Source of the DNA: Paludibacteraceae bacterium
GTDB lineage: Bacteria; Bacteroidota; Bacteroidia; Bacteroidales; Paludibacteraceae
Direction: 5' to 3'
NCBI GenBank assembly: GCA_016937795.1
Contig: JAFGVV010000023.1
Span: 1 to 51,020 of the forward strand
Length of the DNA: 51,020 nt
A program made the position numbers and the translations under genes. Shown piece after piece: positions 19,101 through 27,736 of the stretch (position 1 is its first letter; each line of letters begins with the position of its first letter). The notes under the pieces were generated by a model, which worked only from the letters and a program-made list of their open reading frames with translations, did not search any database and was not told where the DNA came from.

Positions 19101-20165
19101 TTATTTTGTTTCTTTTATCAGATATACAATGGTTGGTAAGTGGTCGCTGTAGCCATTGAGCCAAACGCCACCTGCATGAGTACGCAGTGGAGTGCCTTTG
19201 TAGCGGCCTTCCTGCTGAATAAGGAAATTACGGTAGAAAACTTCCGATTTCCACAAACGTAAATTGCCTTTTCCGCCTTTTGACAGCTGGTGCGAAAGTA
19301 TAATCTGGTCGAACAAGTTCCACTGATTATTGTATGAGAGTGACCCAATTCCGGTATCGAAAGTTTTCCACAATACATTGTACAAATCGCCCGGATTAAC
19401 TTCCGATAATTCTTTTTTTGCTCCCAGAATAGTGGCGCAACTTTCGTTTGTTGGGTCGTCGTTTAAGTCGCCCATAACGATTATACGTGCCTTTGGTTCT
19501 GTTTTATGAAGTGAATCCACAATTGAGCGTGTCAGCGCAGCAGCAGCATTGCGTTTAGGGCGCGAACGCATTTCACCACCATAGCGCGAAGGCCAGTGAT
19601 TTACAATAATATGTATTTTTTCGTCCTGTAGATAACCGCTTACCATCAATTGGTCGCGTGTAAGAAATTCGGGGTCGTCGGTGTAAAGCCGGTACGATTT
19701 ACTGTTGGTAACAGTAAAGTAGCGCGGGTTGTAAAGCAAGCCCACATCCACTCCACGACGATCAGGTCCATCGTAATGCACAATTTGATACGAACGGTTT
19801 TTAATTTCGGGTTGTTTTACCAAATCTTCGAGTACAAGTCGGTTTTCGATTTCGCTAACACCTAAAATTGCAGCACCGACAGGAGTTTGGTCGATGGCAA
19901 TTTGCGATATGGCATAAGCCATGCGTTGTAGTTTCGAATTGTATTTCATTGTTCCCCATTTGTTTGCGCCGTTGGGTAGAAATTCAGCATCGTTTACATT
20001 TTCATTGTCAATAGTATCGAACAGGTTTTCGAGGTTGTAAAATGCAATTGCATTAACTGTGACATCGAAACCTGTACCATCCTGAGTTGTTTTTTTTTGT
20101 ATGCAGGAACTGCCAAGAAAAATAAAAAGTAAAAATATTGCTGTTAGAAAGTTGTTTAATCTCAT
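19101..20165 (-). CDS. Endonuclease/exonuclease/phosphatase-fold lipoprotein
   Basis: A 354-residue predicted lipoprotein with lipobox LGSSC (Cys 21), followed by an EEP-fold catalytic domain. The metal-dependent phosphodiesterase motifs are all visible: FYNLENLFD near residue 45, GVSEIEN with the metal-binding Glu near 104, DRRGVDVGLLY near 135, VNHWPSRYGG with the catalytic His near 190, MGDLNDDP near 230 and the terminal GYSDHLP with the Asp-His pair near 340. Relatives cleave nucleic acids, phosphoinositides or sphingomyelin, and the sequence does not settle which. The residues after the lipid Cys (IQKK) are basic, not an obvious surface-export signal. It is divergent from the TonB-dependent receptor operon across 468 bases. 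Confidence 0.88.
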   Translation of the reverse strand: MRLNNFLTAIFLLFIFLGSSCIQKKTTQDGTGFDVTVNAIAFYNLENLFDTIDNENVNDAEFLPNGANKWGTMKYNSKLQRMAYAISQIAIDQTPVGAAILGVSEIENRLVLEDLVKQPEIKNRSYQIVHYDGPDRRGVDVGLLYNPRYFTVTNSKSYRLYTDDPEFLTRDQLMVSGYLQDEKIHIIVNHWPSRYGGEMRSRPKRNAAAALTRSIVDSLHKTEPKARIIVMGDLNDDPTNESCATILGAKKELSEVNPGDLYNVLWKTFDTGIGSLSYNNQWNLFDQIILSHQLSKGGKGNLRLWKSEVFYRNFLIQQEGRYKGTPLRTHAGGVWLNGYSDHLPTIVYLIKETK

Positions 20166-20633
20166 ATCTGATAATTGTTATTTTATAGCTGTAATAATAT
20201 AATTTTGAAACATATGTATAATATATTCGCCAAATAAGTCGAAAATACAAATCCTTATGCAGTCGTTGAATTAAAGCGACAACAAAAGTGAGAAAAATTT
20301 GCGAAACTAAAAAATATACTGTCATTTTTATTTGTATTATCGGTAAAGAGAATAGTTTTTTAGGTCATGTTTCGACGGTGTTTTATTTTATTACTTACAA
20401 TTTGTAAGTAATAATGGCGTAATCGGCAAATTATTCGTTGTTTAAGCCTTTCATTTTCAAGCAAAGCGGTAATTTTGCTGGCTAAACTGTATAAAAATTT
20501 AAAAATAAATACAGCTCAATGTTCATTTATTGCTGAAAAGTTACTAAATTGCACCCCCCTTTTTTCGGCTTGTAAATCAAATCAGTAAAAAAGAATTTTT
20601 AATTAGAAATGTATTAACAACAGAATTGTATTT
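20166..20633. promoter_or_regulatory. Divergent intergenic region between the EEP gene and the receptor operon
   Basis: These 468 bases hold no gene. They are AT-rich, and the clearest feature is the palindrome at 20388-20414, almost exactly midway between the two divergent start codons. I find no exact TAnnTTTG box at a good distance for either gene, so both promoters may be weak or activator-dependent. Confidence 0.5.
20388..20414. promoter_or_regulatory. Perfect 27-bp palindrome, candidate operator
   Basis: TTATTACTTACAA (20388-20400), one central T, and TTGTAAGTAATAA (20402-20414) form arms of 13 bases with no mismatch. No T-tract follows on either side. The shape resembles sites bound by dimeric repressors of the TetR type, but no such regulator gene is in the window. 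Confidence 0.55.
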
Positions 20634-23381
20634 ATGAGAAAACTTTTATTAGTAGTCTTGTCGTTGTCTTTTGTGTTTACAGTTTTACATGCTCAAACCA
20701 GAGTAAGTGGAAAAGTAATCAATTCAGGAGACAATAACCCGCTTGCAGGCGTTAAAATAACCTTGCTTCAGCAAAATATCTCAACGCTAACCGATAGCAA
20801 AGGCGAATTCATCCTCAGTTATATCGAGGCTGGCGACGAAGAACTTAGTGTTTCGAATTCGGGCTTTTTTCGTCAGATAAAACTTGTGAACATTAAACAA
20901 GATGTGGATAATAATGTGGGTGTGATTGTGCTTTTGCCTGATGTACAGCAGGATATGAGGCAGGAGATTGTGATGCAGCTTAGCGAAACAGCTTTTGATG
21001 CAGACGATGCTAAAACATTGAATATATCCGGAACTTCTTCCTCATCAGGAGATGTTTATTTTTCGCAAACAGGTTTCTCGTTTAGTCCAATGCGATTTAA
21101 TATTCGAGGTTACGATCCAACTTTTGAAACTACATACATAAATGGTGTGCATTTTAATAGTCTCGAACGTGGTGGTTTCAACTATTCCAGTCTGGGCGGT
21201 TTAAATGATGCGGTGCGAAATCAGGATGAAGTTATAGGATTGACTCCAAATTCTTATTCATATGGTAATATCGGATCAAATGTGAATATAAATACACGTG
21301 CAACTGCTTTTGCCGCAGGTTCAAAAGTTGGATTAGCATATACAAACCGTTCGTATAAGCTCAGAGGCCAATATACTTATGCCACCGGACTTCAACCTAA
21401 TGGTTGGGCTTTTGCTGCATCGGCAGTTGTTCGTTGGGCCGATAAAGGTATTGTTGATGGCACTTTTTATAATTCAGCAGGTTATTTTCTTTCAGCAGAA
21501 AAGGTGCTTAACGATAAGCATAGTTTCTCTCTTGTTACTTATGGATCGCCTACTCAGAGGGCACAACAGGGTGCTGTAACTCAGGAAGTGTATGATTTGG
21601 CCGGTTCAATTTATTACAATCCATACTGGGGTTATCAGAATGGTAAAATTCGAAATTCCCGAATTGTAAAAAGTTTTGATCCTACTGTGATTTTTTCGCA
21701 CGATTTTAAAATTGACGAAAATCAACGTTTACGTACTGGTATCGCATCTCATTTTAGCATGTATAGTAATTCGGCTTTGGGTTTTTACAATGCTCCCGAT
21801 CCACGCCCCGATTATTACCGCTATTTGCCATCGGCCATTTTAAACCCTGGTGAGTTAGCTTCTATTGATGCACAAAAAGATTTAATTGCTGAACAATGGA
21901 AATCTAATGCCGATATTTCGCAGATTGACTGGGAAAGTCTTTATTTAGCAAACAGTAAAAACAACCTCAGTAATCCAGGCGCAACTGCGAAATATATGCT
22001 GGAACGACGTCACAATAATCTTTTTGAAACAGCTCTCAATTCAACATATACAAATCAGTTTAACAGATATCTGAAATTAACAGCCGGTGTTGAGGCAAAA
22101 TACTCAAAAGGAATGCACTACAAAACAGTGGATGATTTGTTGGGTGGTAATCAGTGGATTGATAAAGACCAATTTGCTGAACGCGATTTTCCGACAAACC
22201 CTGATATTGTTCAAAATGATCTTAATAATCCTAACCGTGAAGTAAAAGAAGGAGATATTTTTGGTTATAATTATGACATGAACATAATTCATGCAAGTGC
22301 TTTTGTTCAAAATGAATGGGTGCTTTCGCAGCTTGATGTGTATTATGCCGGAAAAGTTACTTATACTCAGTTTTCGCGTTTCGGGCATATGAAAAATGGT
22401 CGTGCTCCCCAAAATTCATATGGCCAGGGTGATGTGTGGTTTTTTGTCGATCCGTCGCTCAAAGCCGGTGCTAATTACAAAATTGATGGACGTAATAAAA
22501 TTTCGGCCAATGTATTAGCCGAAACTCGTGCTCCTAATGCCAGCAATTCGTATGTGTCTGAACGTATAAAGGATGAACGTATTAAAAATCTTCAAAGCGC
22601 ACAGATTTTATCATACGATTTGGGTTATACATTCTCGTTTCCTGCAATTAGAGGGCGAGTGTCGGGTTTTAGAACTCATGTACTGGGAAGTTCTGATAAA
22701 CTTGGTTATTACGACGATGAAGAACGCACATTTATCAATCACGTTCTTACAAACTCAAATAAACTTTATCAGGGTATAGAGGCTGGCTTATCAGTGAAAC
22801 TTAATAGTAGTTTCTCTTTATCGTCTGCCGGTACAGTAGCTGAATATACTTATATAAATGATGCTGTGGGTACTAAAAGCCCCGAAAATGGATCCTTTGA
22901 AGATAAAACAGAAGTCGTTTTGACTAAAGGACTTCATATTGCAGCTGGTCCACAACTTGCAGCTAACATTACACTCGATTATTTTCACCCAAAAATGTGG
23001 TTTGCCGATATTACAGTGAATTATTTTGACAATAATTTTCTCGACTTTGCGCCTAATCGCTTTACCGAAAGCAATATAGCTAAATATAGTAGTCAGGAAA
23101 TGATTGCTGCTCTTGGTACACAGGAAAAACTGAAAGGTGGTTTCTTAGTGGATGCTTCGCTCGGAAAAGTGATATATCTGAAAAATCGTCGTTCGTTGAA
23201 TTTTAACCTGAGTGCTTCGAATATACTCAACAATACAAAGATGATTACAGGTGGTTATCAGCAGGCTCGCTTGCCTCTTGTCGATGGAGCTATTGATGGT
23301 GGTAATTTAAATAAATTTCCATCAAAATATTATTATGCATGGGGTTTCAATATGTTCCTTAATATTGGCTATAAATTCTAA
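20634..23381 (+). CDS. TonB-dependent receptor with N-terminal carboxypeptidase-like domain
   Basis: A 915-residue outer-membrane receptor. The signal peptide ends near LHAQ (residue 21). A carboxypeptidase-regulatory-like beta-sandwich follows (about 22-105, with TRVSGKVINSGDNNPLAGVKI). Then comes a plug domain (about 115-230, with RFNIRGYDPTFETTYINGV and the NVNINTRA end) and a 22-strand-type barrel finishing in the aromatic FLNIGYKF. It probably imports a substrate with TonB energy. It is not a typical SusC: the gene after it encodes a DUF5689 lipoprotein, not a SusD. The next start codon is 33 bases beyond the stop, so the three genes to 25929 should form an operon ended by the terminator at 25951. 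Confidence 0.93.
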   Translation: MRKLLLVVLSLSFVFTVLHAQTRVSGKVINSGDNNPLAGVKITLLQQNISTLTDSKGEFILSYIEAGDEELSVSNSGFFRQIKLVNIKQDVDNNVGVIVLLPDVQQDMRQEIVMQLSETAFDADDAKTLNISGTSSSSGDVYFSQTGFSFSPMRFNIRGYDPTFETTYINGVHFNSLERGGFNYSSLGGLNDAVRNQDEVIGLTPNSYSYGNIGSNVNINTRATAFAAGSKVGLAYTNRSYKLRGQYTYATGLQPNGWAFAASAVVRWADKGIVDGTFYNSAGYFLSAEKVLNDKHSFSLVTYGSPTQRAQQGAVTQEVYDLAGSIYYNPYWGYQNGKIRNSRIVKSFDPTVIFSHDFKIDENQRLRTGIASHFSMYSNSALGFYNAPDPRPDYYRYLPSAILNPGELASIDAQKDLIAEQWKSNADISQIDWESLYLANSKNNLSNPGATAKYMLERRHNNLFETALNSTYTNQFNRYLKLTAGVEAKYSKGMHYKTVDDLLGGNQWIDKDQFAERDFPTNPDIVQNDLNNPNREVKEGDIFGYNYDMNIIHASAFVQNEWVLSQLDVYYAGKVTYTQFSRFGHMKNGRAPQNSYGQGDVWFFVDPSLKAGANYKIDGRNKISANVLAETRAPNASNSYVSERIKDERIKNLQSAQILSYDLGYTFSFPAIRGRVSGFRTHVLGSSDKLGYYDDEERTFINHVLTNSNKLYQGIEAGLSVKLNSSFSLSSAGTVAEYTYINDAVGTKSPENGSFEDKTEVVLTKGLHIAAGPQLAANITLDYFHPKMWFADITVNYFDNNFLDFAPNRFTESNIAKYSSQEMIAALGTQEKLKGGFLVDASLGKVIYLKNRRSLNFNLSASNILNNTKMITGGYQQARLPLVDGAIDGGNLNKFPSKYYYAWGFNMFLNIGYKF

Positions 23382-23414
23382 TTGGGTTTAATTTTTAAAT
23401 TAATTTTTACAGAA

Positions 23415-24392
23415 ATGAAAAATAAAATATTTATAATGGTTTTGTTGCTCTCAGTGAGTTTTTGGTGGGCGTGTAATCCTACTGATTTTGAACCTGCAGA
23501 TACTACCGACCAAAGAGCTCCTTTAGTGGCTACACATACTATCTCCGAATTTATTGCTGAATATGCTTCTACAACCGGAAATGTTTTCCCCGTAAGAACA
23601 AATAGCGGAAGTTCAAATGTTTTTAGTGTCGATTCAATACCGTCAATTGGCGAACCGATTATAATTACCGGTACTGTGATTTCGGACGATACAGAAGGCA
23701 GTTTTTATAAGAGTTTTATAATACAGGATACGCTTACGGGCGATGCGCTAAAGGTTTCAGTGGATATAGGAAGCTTTTCGGCTGTGTGTCCGCTCGGGCA
23801 GTCGGTCTCCATTCAGTGCAACGGTTTGGCTATTGGAAAATATGGCGATTTGCTTCAGTTGGGTACTGTGTATTATAACAACGATACTGATACTAAAAAA
23901 CGAGGATATGAGCCTGGCAGAATACCTTATTCGCAGTTTAAAGTTATTTCGAGGTTCAACGGTATGCCCCGACCAGAATCGGTAAAAGTGGATACGCTGA
24001 CTATTTCGCAGATAAAATCATCCGACCGAACAATTCATTCAAAAATAGTTTGTATAAAAGATGTAAGATTTAACGGATATGGTGAAGTTGAGTTTACGTA
24101 TAAAAAACTTTCAGCCTCGGAGCTCTTTTTTGCCGCTCCAAAACCAAGAATAACCGGAGTGCCTGTAGCCCGCGAGATTGAAGATAGAAACGGTAATAAA
24201 ATTTATATTGCAACCAGCGAATATGTGAAGTTTGCTTCGGCGCCACTACCTCAAACTAATATGTATGGCGACATTACTGTCATCGTAGGTTGGTATCGTG
24301 ATAAAGAAATAAATACCGGCTCATGGCAATTGACTATCAGATCGCTCGAAGATTTAGGTCGGGGATTTGAATCATATCATTTAAATAAATAA
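23415..24392 (+). CDS. DUF5689 (OB-fold-like) lipoprotein
   Basis: A 325-residue predicted lipoprotein. I chose the ATG at 23415 because MKNKIFIMVLLLSVSFWWAC is a proper signal with lipobox (Cys 20). The longer frame from a TTG at 23382 would spoil it. Acidic residues soon after the Cys (NPTDFEPAD) are compatible with surface export. The body matches DUF5689: ATHTISEFIAEY, then GTVISDDTEGSFYKSFIIQD, then PLGQSVSIQCNGLAIGKYGD. DUF5689 is regarded as OB-fold-like and is found in surface lipoproteins encoded with TonB-dependent receptors. The ligand is unknown. Its place directly after the receptor suggests that it is the capture partner, where a SusD would be in a glycan locus. Confidence 0.85.
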   Translation: MKNKIFIMVLLLSVSFWWACNPTDFEPADTTDQRAPLVATHTISEFIAEYASTTGNVFPVRTNSGSSNVFSVDSIPSIGEPIIITGTVISDDTEGSFYKSFIIQDTLTGDALKVSVDIGSFSAVCPLGQSVSIQCNGLAIGKYGDLLQLGTVYYNNDTDTKKRGYEPGRIPYSQFKVISRFNGMPRPESVKVDTLTISQIKSSDRTIHSKIVCIKDVRFNGYGEVEFTYKKLSASELFFAAPKPRITGVPVAREIEDRNGNKIYIATSEYVKFASAPLPQTNMYGDITVIVGWYRDKEINTGSWQLTIRSLEDLGRGFESYHLNK

Positions 24393-24429
24393 TAATCACT
24401 CAATAATTTAAAAATCAAATTACTTTTTT

Positions 24430-25929
24430 ATGAAAACGACTAAATTATTTGCCTCAGTGTTTATGGCTATGGCTGTGGCATTTTCGGCTTGTACCAATGT
24501 AAATGATCCTGAAAATGAGGGCTCTTCAGAACAACTTCCTTTCACAGAAACTTTCGAAACCGGTATAGGTACATTTACAACTCAAAGTGTTTCGGGTGAT
24601 CAGGTTTGGGCATTCGATGCAATTGGAAAATATATGAAAGTGAGTGGATATATTAGTGCAACTCAAACCAATGTAGCCAATGAGGATTGGCTCATCTCAC
24701 CAGAAATTGATCTGAAAGATGTGACTGCAGCAAAGTTGACTTTTGATTATGTGACACGTTATTTCGCTAATTTGAGTACCGAAGCTACAGTTTGGGTATC
24801 GGAAAATTATGTGGATGGTTTGCCCGCCACAGCTTCATGGACTCAATTGACTACTCCAGCTTTTAAAAATGCATCAAGTTGGGATTTGGTACCTTCTGGA
24901 GAAATTAGTCTGACAGCTTATGCCGGTAAAAAAATAAAAGTTGCGTTCAAATATGTTTCAACTGATGCCAAAGCCGGTACATGGGAAGTGAAAAACTTTA
25001 AAGTAGAAGTAGGCGAAGCTGAAGTGATTGAAACAGTTGATCCTGTGGGTGAAGGTGCCGAAGCAGCGCCTTATAATGTAGCAGCTGCTATTCAAAATCA
25101 GTCAGGACTGAAATGGGTGTCGGGTTATATCGTGGGATATGTTTGGTCGGGAACTCAAACTTCATATGTTTTTAGTGCTGATAGCTGTACGCAAGCTACA
25201 AACATTCTTATCGCTGACACGAAGACTGAAACTAATCCTGATAATTGCATGGCTGTTCAGTTGCCTTCGGGTGCAATACGTGCGGGTTTAAACTTAGTTG
25301 ATGTAAAGGCAAACCTTGGTAAAAGTGTGAAACTTTATGGTTCCCTTGAAGCATATTTCGCAAAACCAGGAATCAAATCAGTATCGTATTACGAACTTGA
25401 AGGAGGAAGCTCAGGAGGTAATAAACCAGCTGACACAAGTGATGCAATTCTTACTGAAAGTTTTTTAGCAAATCAGGGAGCTTTCACTATTGTTGATGTG
25501 ACATTACCTGAAGGTGGAACTTATGTGTGGAAATGGGATTCATATAAGTTTATGAAAGCAAGTGCCTATATTGCTAATGCAAATAAAGCATCAGAGGGAT
25601 GGCTTATTTCACCAACAATGAATCTGACAGGAAAAACTTCTGTGAATCTCAGTTTTGAGCATACGGGAAAGTATTTTACTGCTAATAAGCTTACTGAACA
25701 AGTTGTTTTAGTTTCGAGTAATTATTCAGATGGCGCACCAAGTACAGCTTCATGGACAACACTTACAATTCCTGCATGGCCTACAGGTAATGATTGGAAT
25801 TTTGTAAATTCCGGAAATATTAGTCTTTCGGCTGTTGAGGGTCAGAGCAATGTTAGGATTGCATTTAAGTATTCGAGTACCACAGCAGGTGCTGCAACTT
25901 GGGAAATAAGAAATGTGCTAGTGAAATAA
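24430..25929 (+). CDS. Lipoprotein with two choice-of-anchor-J domains around a DUF6359 domain
   Basis: A 499-residue predicted surface lipoprotein with lipobox FSAC (Cys 21) and an acidic stretch just after it (NVNDPENEG). Three modules follow. A choice-of-anchor-J beta-jelly-roll spans about 36-190 (TETFETGIGTF, DWLISPEIDL, WEVKNFKVEV). A DUF6359 OB-like module spans about 205-325 (APYNVAAAIQNQSGLKWVSG, TNILIADTKTETN). A second J domain spans about 335-499 (TESFLANQGAF, GWLISPTMNL, WEIRNVLVK). The two J domains are clearly related to each other. The protein ends at the domain edge with no type IX sorting signal. As third gene of the receptor operon it is probably a binding accessory. The ligand is unknown. 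Confidence 0.85.
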   Translation: MKTTKLFASVFMAMAVAFSACTNVNDPENEGSSEQLPFTETFETGIGTFTTQSVSGDQVWAFDAIGKYMKVSGYISATQTNVANEDWLISPEIDLKDVTAAKLTFDYVTRYFANLSTEATVWVSENYVDGLPATASWTQLTTPAFKNASSWDLVPSGEISLTAYAGKKIKVAFKYVSTDAKAGTWEVKNFKVEVGEAEVIETVDPVGEGAEAAPYNVAAAIQNQSGLKWVSGYIVGYVWSGTQTSYVFSADSCTQATNILIADTKTETNPDNCMAVQLPSGAIRAGLNLVDVKANLGKSVKLYGSLEAYFAKPGIKSVSYYELEGGSSGGNKPADTSDAILTESFLANQGAFTIVDVTLPEGGTYVWKWDSYKFMKASAYIANANKASEGWLISPTMNLTGKTSVNLSFEHTGKYFTANKLTEQVVLVSSNYSDGAPSTASWTTLTIPAWPTGNDWNFVNSGNISLSAVEGQSNVRIAFKYSSTTAGAATWEIRNVLVK

Positions 25930-25950
25930 ATTTAGTCGTTTAATTTTTTA

Positions 25951-25985
25951 AGAGATTCCATTGTTCGCATTGGAGTCTCTTTTCT
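25951..25985 (+). terminator. Intrinsic terminator of the receptor operon
   Basis: A 10-bp stem, AGAGATTCCA (25951-25960) with TGGAGTCTCT (25971-25980), has one G-U pair. The loop is 10 bases and TTTTCTTT follows. Confidence 0.85.
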
Positions 25986-26097
25986 TTATATATTTGTATG
26001 ACGGCTTTTTTTACCTATACCTATCTTTATTAGTATTTTTACTTTTTCAAAAATCTACAGCGGGTAATTTCAATATCGTGATATAAATGGCCTGTCG

Positions 26098-26138
26098 AAA
26101 AACTATTTATATCCAATCTGTGGTTGTGAATAGTTTTT
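26098..26138. repeat. Inverted repeat upstream of rex
   Basis: AAAAACTATT (26098-26107) and AATAGTTTTT (26129-26138) are exact inverted copies 21 bases apart. The pair lies about 65 bases upstream of the rex -7 element. It could be a regulator site or a weak terminator-like stem. It is not a classic Rex box. Confidence 0.5.
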
Positions 26139-26200
26139 GAGCATACCTTATTGATTGATTTTTTTTTCATAATAAAACCAACATGTTTCAAGAAAATGAC

Positions 26201-26208
26201 TATTTTTG
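26201..26208 (+). promoter_or_regulatory. Promoter -7 element of rex
   Basis: TATTTTTG matches TAnnTTTG exactly and lies 34 bases before the ATG at 26243. No TTTG is found at the proper -33 distance. Confidence 0.55.
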
Positions 26209-26242
26209 CGAGTTGTAAAATCCTCAAAATGATTAAACACAT

Positions 26243-26923
26243 ATGGCAAATCACATAAATCCTATTGAATTTAAAGTACCTGAACCTACCTTGCGCAGAT
26301 TACCCTGGTATCTGGCATTTGCAAAACTTGTGCTGAAAGATGGCGAAACATATATTTCGTCGACTCAAATTGCGAAAAATATTGCTGTAGATGCATCCAT
26401 GGTAGCTAAGGATCTCTCCTTTGTTAATGTGTCTGGACGCACACGTGTGGGCTATGATGTGAAAGAACTGGTAGGCGTACTCGAGGCTTTTCTTGGTTTT
26501 ACAAATTCACATAAGGCCTTTTTGTTTGGTGTGGGGAGCCTTGGTGGTGCGTTGATGCATGATAATGGTCTCGAACAGTTTGGACTCGAAATAGTAGCTG
26601 GTTTCGATGTAAAATATGAGCTTACCGGTACAAATATCAATAAAATTCCTATTCATCACATTGATCGTTTTCAACAACTTCAAAAACAAACAGGGGTGAA
26701 TATCGGTGTGCTTACTGTACCTGTGGATAAAGCGCAGCAAGTTTCAGAATTGATGATTGCAGGAGGCATACAGGCTATCTGGAATTTTACGCCATACCGG
26801 ATTCGTGTTCCCGAAAATGTGATTGTTCAGAATACCTCTATCTATGCCCATTTAGCCGTGATGTTTAATAGGTTAAATGCTATAAAAGAATGCGAAGATT
26901 GCAATAAAGGAAATAAATTGTAA
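26243..26923 (+). CDS. rex: Redox-sensing transcriptional repressor Rex
   Basis: A 226-residue repressor that senses the NADH/NAD+ ratio. The N-terminal winged helix-turn-helix covers about 15-80: VPEPTLRRLPWYL, then SSTQIAKNIAVDASMVAKDLS, then GRTRVGYD. The Rossmann NAD(H)-binding domain begins at FLFGVGSLGGAL near residue 93, and a C-terminal helix for domain swapping (SIYAHLAVMFNRL) closes it. Rex normally represses fermentative and respiratory genes when NADH is low; possible targets in this window, such as nifJ, show no obvious Rex box. The FAH-family gene begins 10 bases after the stop, so the two are co-transcribed. Confidence 0.94.
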   Translation: MANHINPIEFKVPEPTLRRLPWYLAFAKLVLKDGETYISSTQIAKNIAVDASMVAKDLSFVNVSGRTRVGYDVKELVGVLEAFLGFTNSHKAFLFGVGSLGGALMHDNGLEQFGLEIVAGFDVKYELTGTNINKIPIHHIDRFQQLQKQTGVNIGVLTVPVDKAQQVSELMIAGGIQAIWNFTPYRIRVPENVIVQNTSIYAHLAVMFNRLNAIKECEDCNKGNKL

Positions 26924-26932
26924 AAATACTGT

Positions 26933-27544
26933 ATGAAAATTTTTGCTATCGGACAAAATTATGTCGAACACAACAAAGAGTTAAACTCAAAGCACCCAAC
27001 TGAACCAGTGGTTTTTATGAAACCTGATACAGCCGTATTACGAAACAATAAACCATTTTTTATTCCTGATTTTAGTGAAGAAATTCATTACGAAACCGAA
27101 TTGATTATTAAAATTAATCGTATAGGGAAAAATATTTCTCCCCGTTTTTCTCACCGCTATTATTCAGAAATTGGCTTGGGTGTCGATTTTACTGCCCGCG
27201 ATTTGCAACGCCGACTAAAAGAATCGGGTCATCCCTGGGAAACTGCAAAAGCATTTGATAATTCAGCTGTGATAGGTAACTTTCTTCCTGCCGAACAATT
27301 TCCTAACGTGCAGGATATTCGCTTCAGTATGAATCTCAACGGGAATACTGTACAAAATGGTCATTCGGCCGATATGATTTTTCCTGTCGATGAACTTATT
27401 GCACATGTAAGTCGTTTTTTTACTTTAAAGATTGGTGACATTTTATTTACCGGTACACCTGTTGGAGTGGGAAAAGTGTCGGTGGGTGACAGGCTTGAAG
27501 GTTTTATTGGTAATGATAAAATGTTTGATTTTAAAGTGAAATAA
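26933..27544 (+). CDS. Fumarylacetoacetate hydrolase-family protein
   Basis: A 203-residue enzyme of the FAH superfamily, which cleaves or decarboxylates dicarbonyl or oxo-acid substrates with a divalent metal. The N-terminus MKIFAIGQNYVEHNKEL, the substrate-binding FMKPDTAVL near residue 30, the metal ligands around HYETELIIKI (about 53-62), then GVDFTARDLQ near 84 and DILFTGTPVGVG near 170 are all typical. The short length matches the single-domain YcgM/FAHD1 type, many of which act as acylpyruvate hydrolase or oxaloacetate decarboxylase. Its true substrate cannot be told. It is the second gene of the rex operon and lies before porU, an order I recall from Porphyromonas. Confidence 0.9.
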   Translation: MKIFAIGQNYVEHNKELNSKHPTEPVVFMKPDTAVLRNNKPFFIPDFSEEIHYETELIIKINRIGKNISPRFSHRYYSEIGLGVDFTARDLQRRLKESGHPWETAKAFDNSAVIGNFLPAEQFPNVQDIRFSMNLNGNTVQNGHSADMIFPVDELIAHVSRFFTLKIGDILFTGTPVGVGKVSVGDRLEGFIGNDKMFDFKVK

Positions 27545-27736
27545 TTTTTTTTGTTTATTCCTATTTGTTTCAAAATCTGTGATTGATTATTCCTCCAGAT
27601 TTTACTTAATTGCTGTTAAACAGCCAAACTTTTTATGGCTGCTATGCATTTGTGCAATAAAAAGTCATGGTCAACGTTTTTTTGTTACACTTATGTGAAC
27701 CAAAGTACTTCAGCCATAATTATACATTATTTTTCC

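Noticed and set aside
27635..27736. A longer PorU start 34 codons upstream
   Set aside because: The extra residues have no signal-peptide character and would bury the real signal that begins at 27737.
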